The notes beneath the pieces were generated by a model. That model was given only the letters and a program-made list of their open reading frames with translations. It ran no database searches and was not told where the DNA came from. From positions 62,001 through 126,000 of the forward strand of contig JAKFXX010000002.1 in NCBI GenBank assembly GCA_021731145.1: a stretch of 64,000 bases of DNA, in the 5' to 3' direction. Of this stretch, positions 43,415 through 52,930 are shown piece after piece. Numbering within the stretch: the stretch's first letter is position 1; every line of letters starts with the position of its first letter. The DNA comes from Gammaproteobacteria bacterium (GTDB lineage: Bacteria; Pseudomonadota; Gammaproteobacteria; Ga0077554; Ga007554). Made by a program: the position numbers and the translations under genes.

Positions 43415-46400
43415 TCAGGGGCTGGATTCAGTGGTGCTGTTCCCTGTTTCACCCTTCAGTTTTCTCTCATGCCACCACAGGTAGACAACGGGCATGACGA
43501 TCAGCGATAGAAACGGTGCTGTCACCATGCCGCCGACCAGGGGGGCGGCGATGCGCTTCATCACGTCGGCGCCGATCTCATCGCCAAACATCACTGGCAG
43601 CAGCCCGGCGATGATCACGGCAACCGTCATCGTCTTCGGGCGCAGCCGCAGCACCGCACCCTGCACAATCGCCTCTCTGAGCATCGCTGCATTGGTCAGC
43701 CGTCCGGCGGTGCGGAACGATTCGATCATCTTGTCGAGATAGAGCAGCATCACCACGCCGAACTCGGTGGCGACGCCCGCCAGGGCGATGAAGCCAACCG
43801 CCACGGCGACGGAGATGGGATAACCGAGCAGATAGACCAGCCAGATGCCGCCAACCAGTGAAAATGGCAGACACAGCAATACCAGCAACACTTTTTCGAA
43901 GCGCCGGAAATGGAGATAGAGCAGGGCGCAGACCAGCAGTAACGTAATCGGGATGACCCAGGAGAGACGTTCACGGGCATGTTCAAGATTGGTGTACTGA
44001 CCTGACCAGGCGACAGCATAACCGGGTTTCGTGGCAACCGATTTTTCGATCAGGCGCTTGGCCTCTTCGACATAACCACCAAGGTCGCGGTTCTCGATGT
44101 TGATGTAGACATAACCGACCAGCCGGCCATTTTCGCTCTTGATCTCCGTCGGGCCATCGTGAAGGGTGAGGCGCGCCAAGTTGCCCAGCGGGATGGTCTC
44201 GCCGTTGGGCATCTTCACCCGGCTTTGCGCTAGCGCCGCGACCGAGTCACGGAACGAACGTTGATAGCGCAGGTTGATGGAGTAGCGCTCGCGCCCCGCA
44301 ATCATGGTGGAGATCTCCTTGCCGCCGCTGGCAACCTCGATCAGCGCTTCAACATCGGCAACGGTAACGCCGTAGCGCGCGGCCCGCTCCCGGTCGACCT
44401 CGATGTCGATGTAGTGTCCACCCTCGATGCGCTCGGCAAAGACGCTGCGCGTCCCCGCGATCTTCTGCAATACCGTTTCAATCTCTTGCGCCAGGGCCGA
44501 GATCCCCTCTGCGTCGGGGCCGCTGATCTTGATCCCCAGCGGCGTGCGGATGCCGGTGGATAGCATGTCGATGCGGGTGCGGATGGGGTAGCCCCAGGAG
44601 TTGGTGAGGCCGGGCAGCTTCACCTCGCGGTCGAGTTTGGCGATGAACTCTTCGACCGTCTCGCCCTCGGGCCATTCACTCTGTGGCTTGAGGCGGATCA
44701 CCGTCTCAAACATCGAGAGTGGCGCGGGGTCGAGCGCCGTGTCGGCCCGGCCCGCCTTGCCGTAGACATGTTCGACCTCAGGCATCTGGCGAATCAGGCG
44801 GTCGGTGATCTGCAACAGGTTGGCCGCTTCATCGATGGAGACGCCGGGCAGGGTCGTCGGCATGTAGAGCAGGTCACCTTCATACAACGGCGGCATGAAC
44901 TCGCTGCCGAGTTTGCTGGCAGGCCAGAGTGCGCTCAACAACAGCAGCAGGACAAAAGCGCCGAGCGCCAGTTTGTGGCGGAAGCAGAAATTCAGCAGTG
45001 GCAGATAGAGCGCCTGCAACATCCGGTTGAGTGGATTGCGCCGCTCCGGTCTGATCCTGCCTCTGACCAAATAGCCCATCAGCACCGGCGTCAGCGTAAT
45101 GGAGAGCAGTGCGGCCGCTGCCATGGCGTAGGTCTTGGTATAGGCGAGTGGGGTGAAGAGCTTGCCCTCCTGACCGATCAAGGCAAAGACCGGCAGGAAT
45201 GAGACGGTGATGACGAGCAGCGAGAAGAAGAGTGCCGGGCCGACCTCGCGGGCGCTCTCGCGGGCCGCTTGCCAATAGTCTGTTTGATCACCCATGCGTT
45301 CGAGATGTTTGTGCATGTTTTCGATCATGACAATGGCGGCGTCGATCATCGCGCCGATGGCGATGGCGATGCCGCCCAGTGACATGATGTTGGCCGTCAC
45401 CCCTTGCAGGTTCATCACCACAAAGGCGGCGAGAATGCCGACCACCAGCGTGGCGATGGCCACCAGCGCCGAGCGGAAGTGCAGCAGGAAGATCAGGCAG
45501 ACCAGCGCCACCACCAGCGACTCTTCGATCAGTTTGGTTTGCAGGGTGTTGACGGCGTCACGGATCAGGCCGGAGCGGTCATAGGTGACGACCAGTTCGA
45601 CCCCCTCAGGGAGTCCGCTCTTGATTTCAGCGAGCCGCGCTTTCACACCTTCGATGGTATCGAGGGCGTTGGCGCCATAGCGCATCACCACAATGCCGCC
45701 CGCTGCTTCGCCTTCGCCGTCGAGGTCGGTCACGCCGCGTCTCGATTCGGGGCCTGTCGTGATATGGGCGACATCACGCAGCAACACCGGCACGCCATTT
45801 TTATCGAGGGCGACGGGGATCGTGTCGAAATCGGCCAGCGATTTGAGATAGCCACGGGTGCGCACCATGAACTCGGCGCGCCCCATCTCGATGGCGGCGC
45901 CACCGCTGCTGCGGTTGCTGTTACGCACCGCCTCGGCGACCTGCTCCAGGGTGATGCCGTAAGCGGCCAGGCGGTTGGGATTGATCTCGATCTGGAACTG
46001 CCGCACCATGCCGCCGACGCTGGCCACCTCCGCCACCCCCGGCAGGCTTTGCAGTTCGTACTTGAGGTAGTAGTCCTGCACGGCGCGCAGCTGGTCCGGA
46101 TCGTAACGGTTACCACGATCCACCAGCGCGTATTGAAACACCCAGCCAACGCCGGAGGCGTCAGGCCCCACTGCCGGAGTCACACCTTGCGGCAGACGCG
46201 CAGCGATCTGGTTGAGGTATTCGAGCACGCGCGAGCGCGCCCAGTAGGGATCGGTGCCATCCTTAAAAATAATGTAAACGTATGACTCCCCAAACATGGA
46301 GAAACCCCGCACGGCGGTCGATTCGGGCACTGAAAGAAAGGCGGAGGTGAGTGGGTAGGTGACCTGATCCTCGACAATATCGGGTGGCTGCCCCGCATAG

Positions 46401-46573
46401 CTGGTCTTGACGATCACCTGGGTGTCGGAGAGGTCGGGGATGGCGTCAATCGTCATCACCTTTAACGAATAGCCGCCCCACAGCGCCAGCCCCAGTGAAA
46501 CGAACAGGACCAGCAGGCGATTGCGCAGCGACCAGTCGATGACCCGGTTGATCAGCAGGCCATCACTCGCCAT
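43415..46573 (-). CDS. cusA: Copper/silver RND efflux pump, CusA type
   Basis: This 1052-residue inner-membrane transporter belongs to the heavy-metal RND family. The proton relay is in GAMIDAAIVMIENMHKHLERM, and SYVYIIFKDGTDPYWARSRVLEYL near the N-terminus is typical of HME pumps. It pumps Cu(I)/Ag(I) from the periplasm through an outer-membrane channel. It overlaps cusB by 11 bases. No cusC-type outer-membrane gene is here, so a channel must be supplied from elsewhere. Confidence 0.93.
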   Translation of the reverse strand: MASDGLLINRVIDWSLRNRLLVLFVSLGLALWGGYSLKVMTIDAIPDLSDTQVIVKTSYAGQPPDIVEDQVTYPLTSAFLSVPESTAVRGFSMFGESYVYIIFKDGTDPYWARSRVLEYLNQIAARLPQGVTPAVGPDASGVGWVFQYALVDRGNRYDPDQLRAVQDYYLKYELQSLPGVAEVASVGGMVRQFQIEINPNRLAAYGITLEQVAEAVRNSNRSSGGAAIEMGRAEFMVRTRGYLKSLADFDTIPVALDKNGVPVLLRDVAHITTGPESRRGVTDLDGEGEAAGGIVVMRYGANALDTIEGVKARLAEIKSGLPEGVELVVTYDRSGLIRDAVNTLQTKLIEESLVVALVCLIFLLHFRSALVAIATLVVGILAAFVVMNLQGVTANIMSLGGIAIAIGAMIDAAIVMIENMHKHLERMGDQTDYWQAARESAREVGPALFFSLLVITVSFLPVFALIGQEGKLFTPLAYTKTYAMAAAALLSITLTPVLMGYLVRGRIRPERRNPLNRMLQALYLPLLNFCFRHKLALGAFVLLLLLSALWPASKLGSEFMPPLYEGDLLYMPTTLPGVSIDEAANLLQITDRLIRQMPEVEHVYGKAGRADTALDPAPLSMFETVIRLKPQSEWPEGETVEEFIAKLDREVKLPGLTNSWGYPIRTRIDMLSTGIRTPLGIKISGPDAEGISALAQEIETVLQKIAGTRSVFAERIEGGHYIDIEVDRERAARYGVTVADVEALIEVASGGKEISTMIAGRERYSINLRYQRSFRDSVAALAQSRVKMPNGETIPLGNLARLTLHDGPTEIKSENGRLVGYVYINIENRDLGGYVEEAKRLIEKSVATKPGYAVAWSGQYTNLEHARERLSWVIPITLLLVCALLYLHFRRFEKVLLVLLCLPFSLVGGIWLVYLLGYPISVAVAVGFIALAGVATEFGVVMLLYLDKMIESFRTAGRLTNAAMLREAIVQGAVLRLRPKTMTVAVIIAGLLPVMFGDEIGADVMKRIAAPLVGGMVTAPFLSLIVMPVVYLWWHERKLKGETGNSTTESSP

Positions 46574-47879
46574 TGTGCATCCCGGCGCGCATACGTTCTG
46601 CCGCGGCGCTCATGGAGGCCGCCGAGTCGAGCAGGAACTGGCCGTTGACCGCGACCTCGGCACCTTCAAGCAGGCCATCGACGATTTCGATATCGTCACC
46701 ATTTTCGATTCCGGTTTCGATGTAGGCGGGGAGGAAGTGGCCAGCGCCGCGTGACAGCATCACTCGGTCTCCATCACCGCCGCGCAGCACTGCTGAGCGT
46801 GGCAACAGCAGCGCCTCACGGGGTTGGGCGTGGATGGTCACATCAACAAAAGTGCCGGGGCGCAGATGGAGTTTGGCGTTGTTGATCGTCGCCCTGGCGC
46901 TGACCTTGTTGCTGTCAGCGATGGGGTTGATGAAATCGAGCATGGAGTTGATGTGCTGGCCGTTGGCGGCGGTGATGGTGACGGTATCGCCGTTTTTAAT
47001 CTGGCCGAGCTGGTCGGGATAGAGGGTGATATCAACCCAGACCTTGGCGACATTGGCGAGTGTAAAGAGGGTGGCGGCGGGCTCGATGAAGTTGCCCTCG
47101 CGCACATTGATCTGCGCCACCACGCCGGACTCTGCGGCGACTATCTTCACCACCTCAAAGGGCTGTTTGTTGTCTTCGATCTGACGCACGGTTTCGATGT
47201 CGATATCTTCTTGCAGGAATCGGGTCCGCTCCCTGGAGAGTTCCATCAGCAGCTCCATCACATACTCATTCTCCTGCAACCTGACGTCGCCGATGGTTTG
47301 CAGGATCTGGTTGCGCCGCGCCATGAATCTCAAATACTCCTTCTGGCGCATGATCAGGTCGGGTGAATAGATCTCGTAGATCACCTGCCCCTTTTGGATG
47401 CGCTGCCCGACAGAGTGGATGTAGAGCTTCTTGATCCAGCCATCATATTTAGTGTGGACGTTATGGAGCGCGCGTTGGTCGATCGTGACATTGCCGTAGG
47501 CGCGGATCTCCTGGCTGATCGCCGATTTTTTCAGGCTTGTCACCCTGACACCAAGTTTTTGCAGGGTGGCGCTGTCGACATGCACGCCAGGGGCGTGCTC
47601 GTGGAGTGTGCTGTTTATCGACTCTTCCACCAGCCCCATGCCGCAGATCGGACAGCTTCCCGGATGGTCCTGCATGATCTCCGGATGCATCGGGCAGATG
47701 TAAATCTTCTCTGGCGCGGTTTTAGTGATGCCTGGCAAGGCGGGTGCATGGATGGCGGGTGGTGTGATTTCAGTGCCGCGCCATGAGATGGAGATGTTCT
47801 GATTTAGAAAATATGAAGTGAGGATGACGATGCACAATAGCGCGATGCCTGCCGCTGTTCTCTTCGTCATATGTGCCAT
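46563..47879 (-). CDS. cusB: Copper/silver efflux membrane-fusion protein, CusB type
   Basis: CusB bridges CusA to an outer-membrane channel and binds copper. After an N-terminal membrane segment comes a heavy-metal-binding domain, YICPMHPEIMQDHPGSCPICGMGLVE, then a lipoyl-like/barrel-sandwich domain (VTIDQRALHNVHTKYDGWIKKLY) with a helical hairpin and beta-barrel. It is 438 residues long. It lies 55 bases after nirK on the same strand and may share its transcript. Confidence 0.92.
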   Translation of the reverse strand: MAHMTKRTAAGIALLCIVILTSYFLNQNISISWRGTEITPPAIHAPALPGITKTAPEKIYICPMHPEIMQDHPGSCPICGMGLVEESINSTLHEHAPGVHVDSATLQKLGVRVTSLKKSAISQEIRAYGNVTIDQRALHNVHTKYDGWIKKLYIHSVGQRIQKGQVIYEIYSPDLIMRQKEYLRFMARRNQILQTIGDVRLQENEYVMELLMELSRERTRFLQEDIDIETVRQIEDNKQPFEVVKIVAAESGVVAQINVREGNFIEPAATLFTLANVAKVWVDITLYPDQLGQIKNGDTVTITAANGQHINSMLDFINPIADSNKVSARATINNAKLHLRPGTFVDVTIHAQPREALLLPRSAVLRGGDGDRVMLSRGAGHFLPAYIETGIENGDDIEIVDGLLEGAEVAVNGQFLLDSAASMSAAAERMRAGMHNGE

Positions 47880-47934
47880 CCATAAAGGGTTAAAAAGAGG
47901 GGAGGCCTGCGCCTCCCCCGATACTACATCAACC

Positions 47935-48879
47935 TTACTTGATGAGAATCTGTTCGCCGCGCCCTTTTTTCGGGTCGGCGTCAGGTTTGTTCATCAGCAC
48001 GGTGATGGCGCCACGCAGTGCTGCGCCCATGGCATGGTCAACGATGGCAACGTTGGTTGCACGGTCAGCCGGAGAGACGATGTCAAATGTCTCGGCAGAG
48101 CCCACCCCTACGACGTGCGTCTGAACCCCGTACAGCGTGTTTTTAGGGTTGCCGCTGATGTAGACACGATCCCAGATTCCGGCGATAGGATGCAGGGAGA
48201 CCGGGTTGTTGATGTTGGCATTGACGAAGAAGATACGGACACGCTCGCCTGGCTTGGCTTCCAGTACCTGGGTGGCATTTGGCTCATGCACCGGGTCGTA
48301 ATGGAACATCTTGCCGTTGATGAGTGAACCGCTCCAGCCTGTGTTTTCAAGCAGGGCCGGGACGCTCTCGGTGTTGGGGAAGTACTGCTGCTGAACCAGT
48401 ACATATTCACGGTCGGCCTTGGGATAGTTCTTCTTATCCTTAGGTTCGACAATGATCACGCCGTACATGCCCTTGGCGATATGCTGCACCATGGGACCGG
48501 CGCCGCAGTGGTACATGAAGACACCCGGAAGCTTGGCTTCAAACTTGAAGTGTTTGCTCTGGCCTGGTTTGACTTCACCAAACTCATTCAGCACGTCAAC
48601 CTGGGCGGCATGGAAGTCCATGGCGTGTGAGTTTTTGTTTTCGGCTGGATTGATCAGGGTGAAATCAACGATATCGCCCTCTTCAACGCGCACAGGTCTG
48701 CCGGGAATGGAACCGTCGAAGGTCCAGGCGGCCATGGTGACGTCGCCCTTGTTGTTGACGGCCAGCTCAACTTCCTTGGCAGTCATGGTGACTTCAACAG
48801 TCTTTGCCGCAGCCTGCTGTGCCGACATCAGCGCAGCGGTGGTCATTATTGCAATTGTTGCTTTCTTAAATAGATGCAT
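47935..48879 (-). CDS. nirK: Copper-containing nitrite reductase (NirK, Nitrosomonas-like short form)
   Basis: NirK reduces nitrite to nitric oxide in the periplasm. After a signal peptide, two cupredoxin domains carry type 1 and type 2 copper ligands: SHAMDFHAAQVD (His for both sites), YHCGAGPMVQHIAKGM (His, Cys, His and Met) and DHAMGAAL (His). The cysteine-loop is one residue shorter than in Alcaligenes-type NirK. At 314 residues and with this loop it resembles the Nitrosomonas europaea form, which is also encoded with NcgABC. The 89 bases upstream link it to ncgC on the same strand. Confidence 0.88.
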   Translation of the reverse strand: MHLFKKATIAIMTTAALMSAQQAAAKTVEVTMTAKEVELAVNNKGDVTMAAWTFDGSIPGRPVRVEEGDIVDFTLINPAENKNSHAMDFHAAQVDVLNEFGEVKPGQSKHFKFEAKLPGVFMYHCGAGPMVQHIAKGMYGVIIVEPKDKKNYPKADREYVLVQQQYFPNTESVPALLENTGWSGSLINGKMFHYDPVHEPNATQVLEAKPGERVRIFFVNANINNPVSLHPIAGIWDRVYISGNPKNTLYGVQTHVVGVGSAETFDIVSPADRATNVAIVDHAMGAALRGAITVLMNKPDADPKKGRGEQILIK

Positions 48880-48968
48880 CTGTGTTCCCCTCGTTAATAA
48901 AGTTAACTACAAACAACTTCTCCTCCGTACAACTTCTCCCCCTACTATTACCACCAGGACTACTACCC

Positions 48969-49322
48969 TCAGGATCCGAATTTGCACTTGCACAACATGC
49001 GCAGGTGCTGCACCAGATCCGTGATCTCTTCGTCGCTCAGAGTGCCACCCCAGGGCGGCATCAATATTGATTTATCTATGGCCGGGCCACCCTCTTTGAT
49101 GGCTTTGAATATCGTCTCGTCGGAGCGCCCCGACATCGACTTTGCGTCGGTATGGTCGCGGGGGACCACCGACATGTCGCGGATGTTCACGCCGTTGCCG
49201 TTTCCTTGCAGACCGTGACACTGGACGCAATAGGCCTTGTAGTTGTCAGCCGCGCTCTCTTTGGCGTGGGCCTGCAGCGAGAGAGCCGTGAGCAGAATCA
49301 CCAGCCAGTATCTATTTGGCAT
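48969..49322 (-). CDS. ncgC: Monohaem cytochrome c (NcgC-like)
   Basis: The protein starts with a signal peptide (NRYWLVILLTALSLQAHA) and has one haem-c motif, CVQCHG, and a distal methionine near ILMPPWGG. It is a 117-residue class I cytochrome. Its ATG lies inside the last codons of ncgB (11-base overlap), so the two are coupled. In Nitrosomonas europaea ncgC is the third gene of ncgABC-nirK; the match here is by order and type, not alignment. Confidence 0.82.
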   Translation of the reverse strand: MPNRYWLVILLTALSLQAHAKESAADNYKAYCVQCHGLQGNGNGVNIRDMSVVPRDHTDAKSMSGRSDETIFKAIKEGGPAIDKSILMPPWGGTLSDEEITDLVQHLRMLCKCKFGS

Positions 49323-49992
49323 TTGCAGACTCCTTGCTGAGCAGATCGAGATAGCGCACCAGCTTCTGGATGTTGACATCCGAGAGATGTTTATTGGGCA
49401 TCCACGATTTTGGATCCCATGCCTGCGGGTTTCTGATGTAACTCGCCATGAACTCCGGTTGCAGGCGCTGGGTCGCTGTGTAGAGCTCCGGCCCCGAGAA
49501 GCCGCCGTATTCAGGTTCGATCAGGTGGCAGGCCATGCACCCCAGGAATTTGTTGAAGGTCATCTCACCCATCTGTTTGGAGATGGTGCCGGACTCGATC
49601 TTCTCCTTGGCGATCAGATCGTCATGGACCTTCAGTTTCATCAGCTCGGCGGCAACGGCGGTGGCATCGGCTTTGGAAAGTGCGAGATGAGGGGTGAGTG
49701 TCGCCGCGTCGATCTCATCCTCTTTTGCGCCAGCCTTGATGTGGTTGCCGTAGTAGATTCCGGTTGGACGGATGCGTCGCGGTTTTTGCAGCCACGACAC
49801 CAGCCACTGCTGGCGATATTTGTTGCCAGCGTAAAAAAGGTCAGGCCCCTTTTTGGCGAAGGCCTCGTTGAGTGTCTGCGCCGTCGGGCCGCTGATGTTG
49901 TGACAGGAGACACACTCCTTCTGGAGCAGCCCGCCATCGGCAAGGGCAGCTCCAGAGAAACCCAGCAGGGTTGCAAGCAGGATTCGTTTCAT
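49312..49992 (-). CDS. ncgB: Dihaem cytochrome c (NcgB-like)
   Basis: The 226-residue exported protein has a signal peptide (KRILLATLLGFSGAALA) and two haem-c sites, CVSCH and CMACH. Its second domain (LGCMACHLIEPEYGGFSGPEL) is followed by a WMPNKHLSD methionine. Two cytochrome-c domains suggest electron transfer between the neighbouring copper enzymes. It starts 2 bases after ncgA. In Nitrosomonas, ncgB has this position and cofactor. Confidence 0.82.
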   Translation of the reverse strand: MKRILLATLLGFSGAALADGGLLQKECVSCHNISGPTAQTLNEAFAKKGPDLFYAGNKYRQQWLVSWLQKPRRIRPTGIYYGNHIKAGAKEDEIDAATLTPHLALSKADATAVAAELMKLKVHDDLIAKEKIESGTISKQMGEMTFNKFLGCMACHLIEPEYGGFSGPELYTATQRLQPEFMASYIRNPQAWDPKSWMPNKHLSDVNIQKLVRYLDLLSKESANAK

Positions 49993-49994
49993 CG

Positions 49995-51083
49995 CTATCT
50001 CCGCTTTCTTGCCTGTTCAACCGGTTTGCCCATGAAAGGGGCGCTGTTGAAAAGACCGGAGCCCTGGGTCAGCGAGACGCTGTAGAAGAAGTTGGGATCG
50101 TAGACTTTGTCCTTCCAGGCGTACCAGTCATCCATCTTCACCCCTTCATATTCGAAAACGGTCATCGGCCCGCCCATCATGGCGCCGTTGTTGGTCATGT
50201 GTTTGTCGACATGGTCGTGCATCACGAAATAGCCAGGATTGTTCATCCCCACAATCACGTCGTAACGCTCACCTGGGCCTACTGGCACAGTGTCAACGTA
50301 GTAGGGGTTGGCGAGTGGATAGCCATCTTTGTGGGTGACGAGCATGTCGTGACCGTGCATGTGCATCTGGTGTGTCTCATCGCCTGCGCCATAGAGCCGC
50401 ATTCTCAACACATCTCCCTTCTTGACCCTGACCGGCTGGGTGTAGGGGAAGGATTTGGCGTTCACCGAGAAGTAGTCGGCCACGTCTTGCGGCATTCCGC
50501 CCTTGCCATAGCTGTTGGCATAAGCCGACTCCCAGGTACTCATCATCAGGATGGAGTCCTTGGTCACCCGCTTTTCGAGGGCGCTCGGCTCTTTGGGGTC
50601 GACGATCAGCGGGCCCCACATGCCGCGTGTCGCCACATGCTCCCAGACGTTGACATGGCAGTGGTACCAGAGGCTGCCAGGACGGTCAGCGTTGAATTTA
50701 TAGGTGAAGGATTCGCCGGGCTGGATCGCATCTTTCTGCGATACGCCTGGAACACCGTCCATGTGCCAGCTGTTGATCTGGTTGATGCCGTGCCAGTGGA
50801 TGGTGTGGGGGAGCGTGGTGTTGTTGGTGACATGGACAGTTACATCGTCACCCTCCTTGACATGGATGAGCGGCCCCGGCACCTGGCCATTGAAGGCAAA
50901 CACCTTGTTGGTAAAGCCTGGCGCCACCTCGATGGATACCTCGTCGATGGTCATGCTGAATTCGTGTTGCGCCGCCCAGGACTGACCGGCAAATAGCAGT
51001 CCTGCCAGGGTCATCGCCATAACGCCGATAAGCAGCCGCGCCTTGTCTGGATGGATCTTGTTCTTGATATTAACAGGCTTCAT
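49995..51083 (-). CDS. ncgA: Two-domain blue copper oxidase (NcgA-like)
   Basis: The 362-residue protein has a signal peptide (MTLAGLLFAGQSWAAQ) and multicopper-oxidase copper motifs: HWHGINQ, WYHCHVNVWEH, HQMHMHGHD and HDHVDKH. It is a small two-domain laccase-like enzyme, as is Nitrosomonas NcgA. It is first of ncgA-ncgB-ncgC-nirK-cusB-cusA on the minus strand, divergent from nsrR. Its role in nitrite reduction or copper handling is inferred from these neighbours. Confidence 0.85.
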   Translation of the reverse strand: MKPVNIKNKIHPDKARLLIGVMAMTLAGLLFAGQSWAAQHEFSMTIDEVSIEVAPGFTNKVFAFNGQVPGPLIHVKEGDDVTVHVTNNTTLPHTIHWHGINQINSWHMDGVPGVSQKDAIQPGESFTYKFNADRPGSLWYHCHVNVWEHVATRGMWGPLIVDPKEPSALEKRVTKDSILMMSTWESAYANSYGKGGMPQDVADYFSVNAKSFPYTQPVRVKKGDVLRMRLYGAGDETHQMHMHGHDMLVTHKDGYPLANPYYVDTVPVGPGERYDVIVGMNNPGYFVMHDHVDKHMTNNGAMMGGPMTVFEYEGVKMDDWYAWKDKVYDPNFFYSVSLTQGSGLFNSAPFMGKPVEQARKRR

Positions 51084-51129
51084 ACCTTCCTCTCATCGGT
51101 AACAAACGAACACGCGCATACCATCGCAT

Positions 51130-51180
51130 AAGATGCATTTACGCTACCACTTAAAATGATATACTGTCAATACATCTTTT
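51130..51180. promoter_or_regulatory. Candidate NsrR operator and ncgA promoter
   Basis: AAGATGCATTT at 51130-51140 matches the half-site bound by E. coli NsrR. On the opposite strand AAGATGTATTG lies at about 51168-51178. The minus-strand TTGACA of a possible -35 box overlaps the second half-site, so NsrR binding would block ncgA transcription until NO destroys its cluster. A -10 box is not clear. Confidence 0.55.
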
Positions 51181-51407
51181 GAAGGAATGAATTATTAAAG
51201 GTAAACACTCCGAATAATTAGCTTGTGTTGCCGGTAGGGATGGGGAAGAAGGGAATTTGAAGGGCGACAAACACAGAGGGGCAGTCGGCAAATATATACG
51301 AGCGTGAATAACGCAAAGTGATTGAATCTTGCAAAAATACCAAGAAAAATGGGCGTATTGTTAATATATGCGAGATAATCGGGCAAATATCAGCTACCCT
51401 AGCAATT
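51181..51407. other. Divergent region between ncgA and nsrR
   Basis: The region is AT-rich near 51340-51370 (for example TTGTTAATATATGCG), where an nsrR promoter is likely. No other gene was seen. The longer frame starting at 51318 is not needed; the NsrR start at 51408 fits the family. Confidence 0.35.
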
Positions 51408-51923
51408 ATGCAACTAACCTTATACACTGATTATTCACTTCGGGTTCTGCTTTATCTCGGCATACACAAAGGCGAGAAAGCGACCATCAGCGAAATCGCG
51501 GATTATTTCAAAATCTCGCGTAACCATCTGGTTAAGGTGGTGCATAATCTCGCCAACTGCGATTATATTCATACCATGCGCGGCAAGGGCGGCGGAATGT
51601 ACCTGGCGCGCGCGCCTGAAGAAATCAACATCGGCGATGTCATCCGGCATACTGAACCGAACTTTCACATTGTCGAGTGCTACAACACCCAGGCCAGCCA
51701 TTGCCCGGTTGTCAAGATGTGCGGCCTGATTGGCGTGCTAAATAGCGCCCTGGCCAGCTTCTTCTCCGTTCTAGACCAATACACCCTGGCGGATCTCCTG
51801 AAAAAGCAGGATGTCATTAGCGCACCGCTCCAGCTCATACCCCCTCCTACACGCACTGCGGCACATCAAACCATCGAAATAAAGCGAGAAAAAAGTGTAG
51901 CTGGCCAAAAACAGAAAAGCTGA
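51408..51923 (+). CDS. nsrR: Rrf2-family NO-sensing repressor NsrR
   Basis: The opening MQLTLYTDYSLRVLLYLG, HTH region (TISEIADYFKISRNHLVKVVHNLA) and GKGGGMYLARAPEEINIGDVIR are typical of NsrR. Three cysteines in ECYNTQASHCPVVKMCGL can hold the iron-sulfur cluster that NO destroys. It is 171 residues long, with a basic tail. It is divergent from ncgABC-nirK, as in Nitrosomonas europaea, whose cluster NsrR controls. Confidence 0.92.
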   Translation: MQLTLYTDYSLRVLLYLGIHKGEKATISEIADYFKISRNHLVKVVHNLANCDYIHTMRGKGGGMYLARAPEEINIGDVIRHTEPNFHIVECYNTQASHCPVVKMCGLIGVLNSALASFFSVLDQYTLADLLKKQDVISAPLQLIPPPTRTAAHQTIEIKREKSVAGQKQKS

Positions 51924-51947
51924 TTTTAGCCCGATCTTCGCAAAGCA

Positions 51948-52790
51948 TCATCCTTGAATTTGTTTTCGTAACTCCTCAATCACCGGCATAGTCTCCGGAC
52001 GCACACCTCGCCACAGAAAAAACGCTTCGGCAGCCTGTTCCACCAGCATCCCCAGGCCATCCAGCGCCTTTCGCGCACCGTGCTGCATTGCCCAAAGCAT
52101 GAAGGGTGTCGGCTCTGCACCGTACATCATGTCATAGCACCAGCAACCTTCACTCAGCACGGTAGCGGGCAGCGGCGGCACCTCTCCCTTCAGGCTGGCA
52201 GCCGTGCCATTGATGATGAGATCAAACCGTTGTGCGTCAATATCTTGATAGCCACATCCGCAAACCGGTCCGAAATCCGTCAATTCTTTGGCTAATGCGA
52301 TTGCCTTGTCCGCTGTGCGATTGGCGATGACGAGTTGAGCGGGATGCTCTTCCAGCAACGGGCCGAGCACACCGCGCACTGCACCGCCAGCCCCAAGCAG
52401 CAATACGCGCCGGTTGGCAATCTCTACGCCATGATTGGCACGCAGGTCACGCACCAGGCCGACACCATCCGTGTTATCGCCGTAGCTCGTGCCATCCGCG
52501 CGGAACAATAAGGTGTTCACCGCCCCCGCCCGCTCCGCGCGCGCGCTGCGCTCCTCGGCCAGCTCCCACGCCTCCCGCTTGAACGGCACGGTAATATTAA
52601 GCCCCTTGCCGCCGCCCTCCTCCACAAAGGCGGATACGGCTTCAGCGAAACGGCCCTGTTCCACCAGAATGGCGGTGTACACTAAATTCTGGCCGGTCTG
52701 GCGCGCGAACAGGGCATGAATCTGCGGTGACTTGCTATGAGCGATAGGGTTACCCATCACGGCATAGTGATCGGCTCTTGCGTTCATCAT
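51948..52790 (-). CDS. aroE: Shikimate dehydrogenase
   Basis: AroE reduces 3-dehydroshikimate with NADPH in aromatic amino acid synthesis. The substrate site NPIAHSKSPQIHALFARQTGQ and NITVPFKREAWE, the NADP motif VLLLGAGGAVRGVLGPLL and the C-terminal GLGMLVEQAAEAFFLWRG are all present. ATG 52790 gives 280 residues, near the usual 270-275. An ATG 3 bases downstream is equally possible. Confidence 0.93.
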   Translation of the reverse strand: MMNARADHYAVMGNPIAHSKSPQIHALFARQTGQNLVYTAILVEQGRFAEAVSAFVEEGGGKGLNITVPFKREAWELAEERSARAERAGAVNTLLFRADGTSYGDNTDGVGLVRDLRANHGVEIANRRVLLLGAGGAVRGVLGPLLEEHPAQLVIANRTADKAIALAKELTDFGPVCGCGYQDIDAQRFDLIINGTAASLKGEVPPLPATVLSEGCWCYDMMYGAEPTPFMLWAMQHGARKALDGLGMLVEQAAEAFFLWRGVRPETMPVIEELRKQIQG

Positions 52791-52930
52791 TCCAATAATC
52801 CTTGAGTAGCGTTTTGCGTTGCGTTTGTGTGATAAACAATAAAAATGATAACGTAGCACATGAATGGGTATGGATGTTGCTAATACCAGCTACAAGGAAA
52901 AGTTACATTTCAATTTCAGGTGTCGATGCA

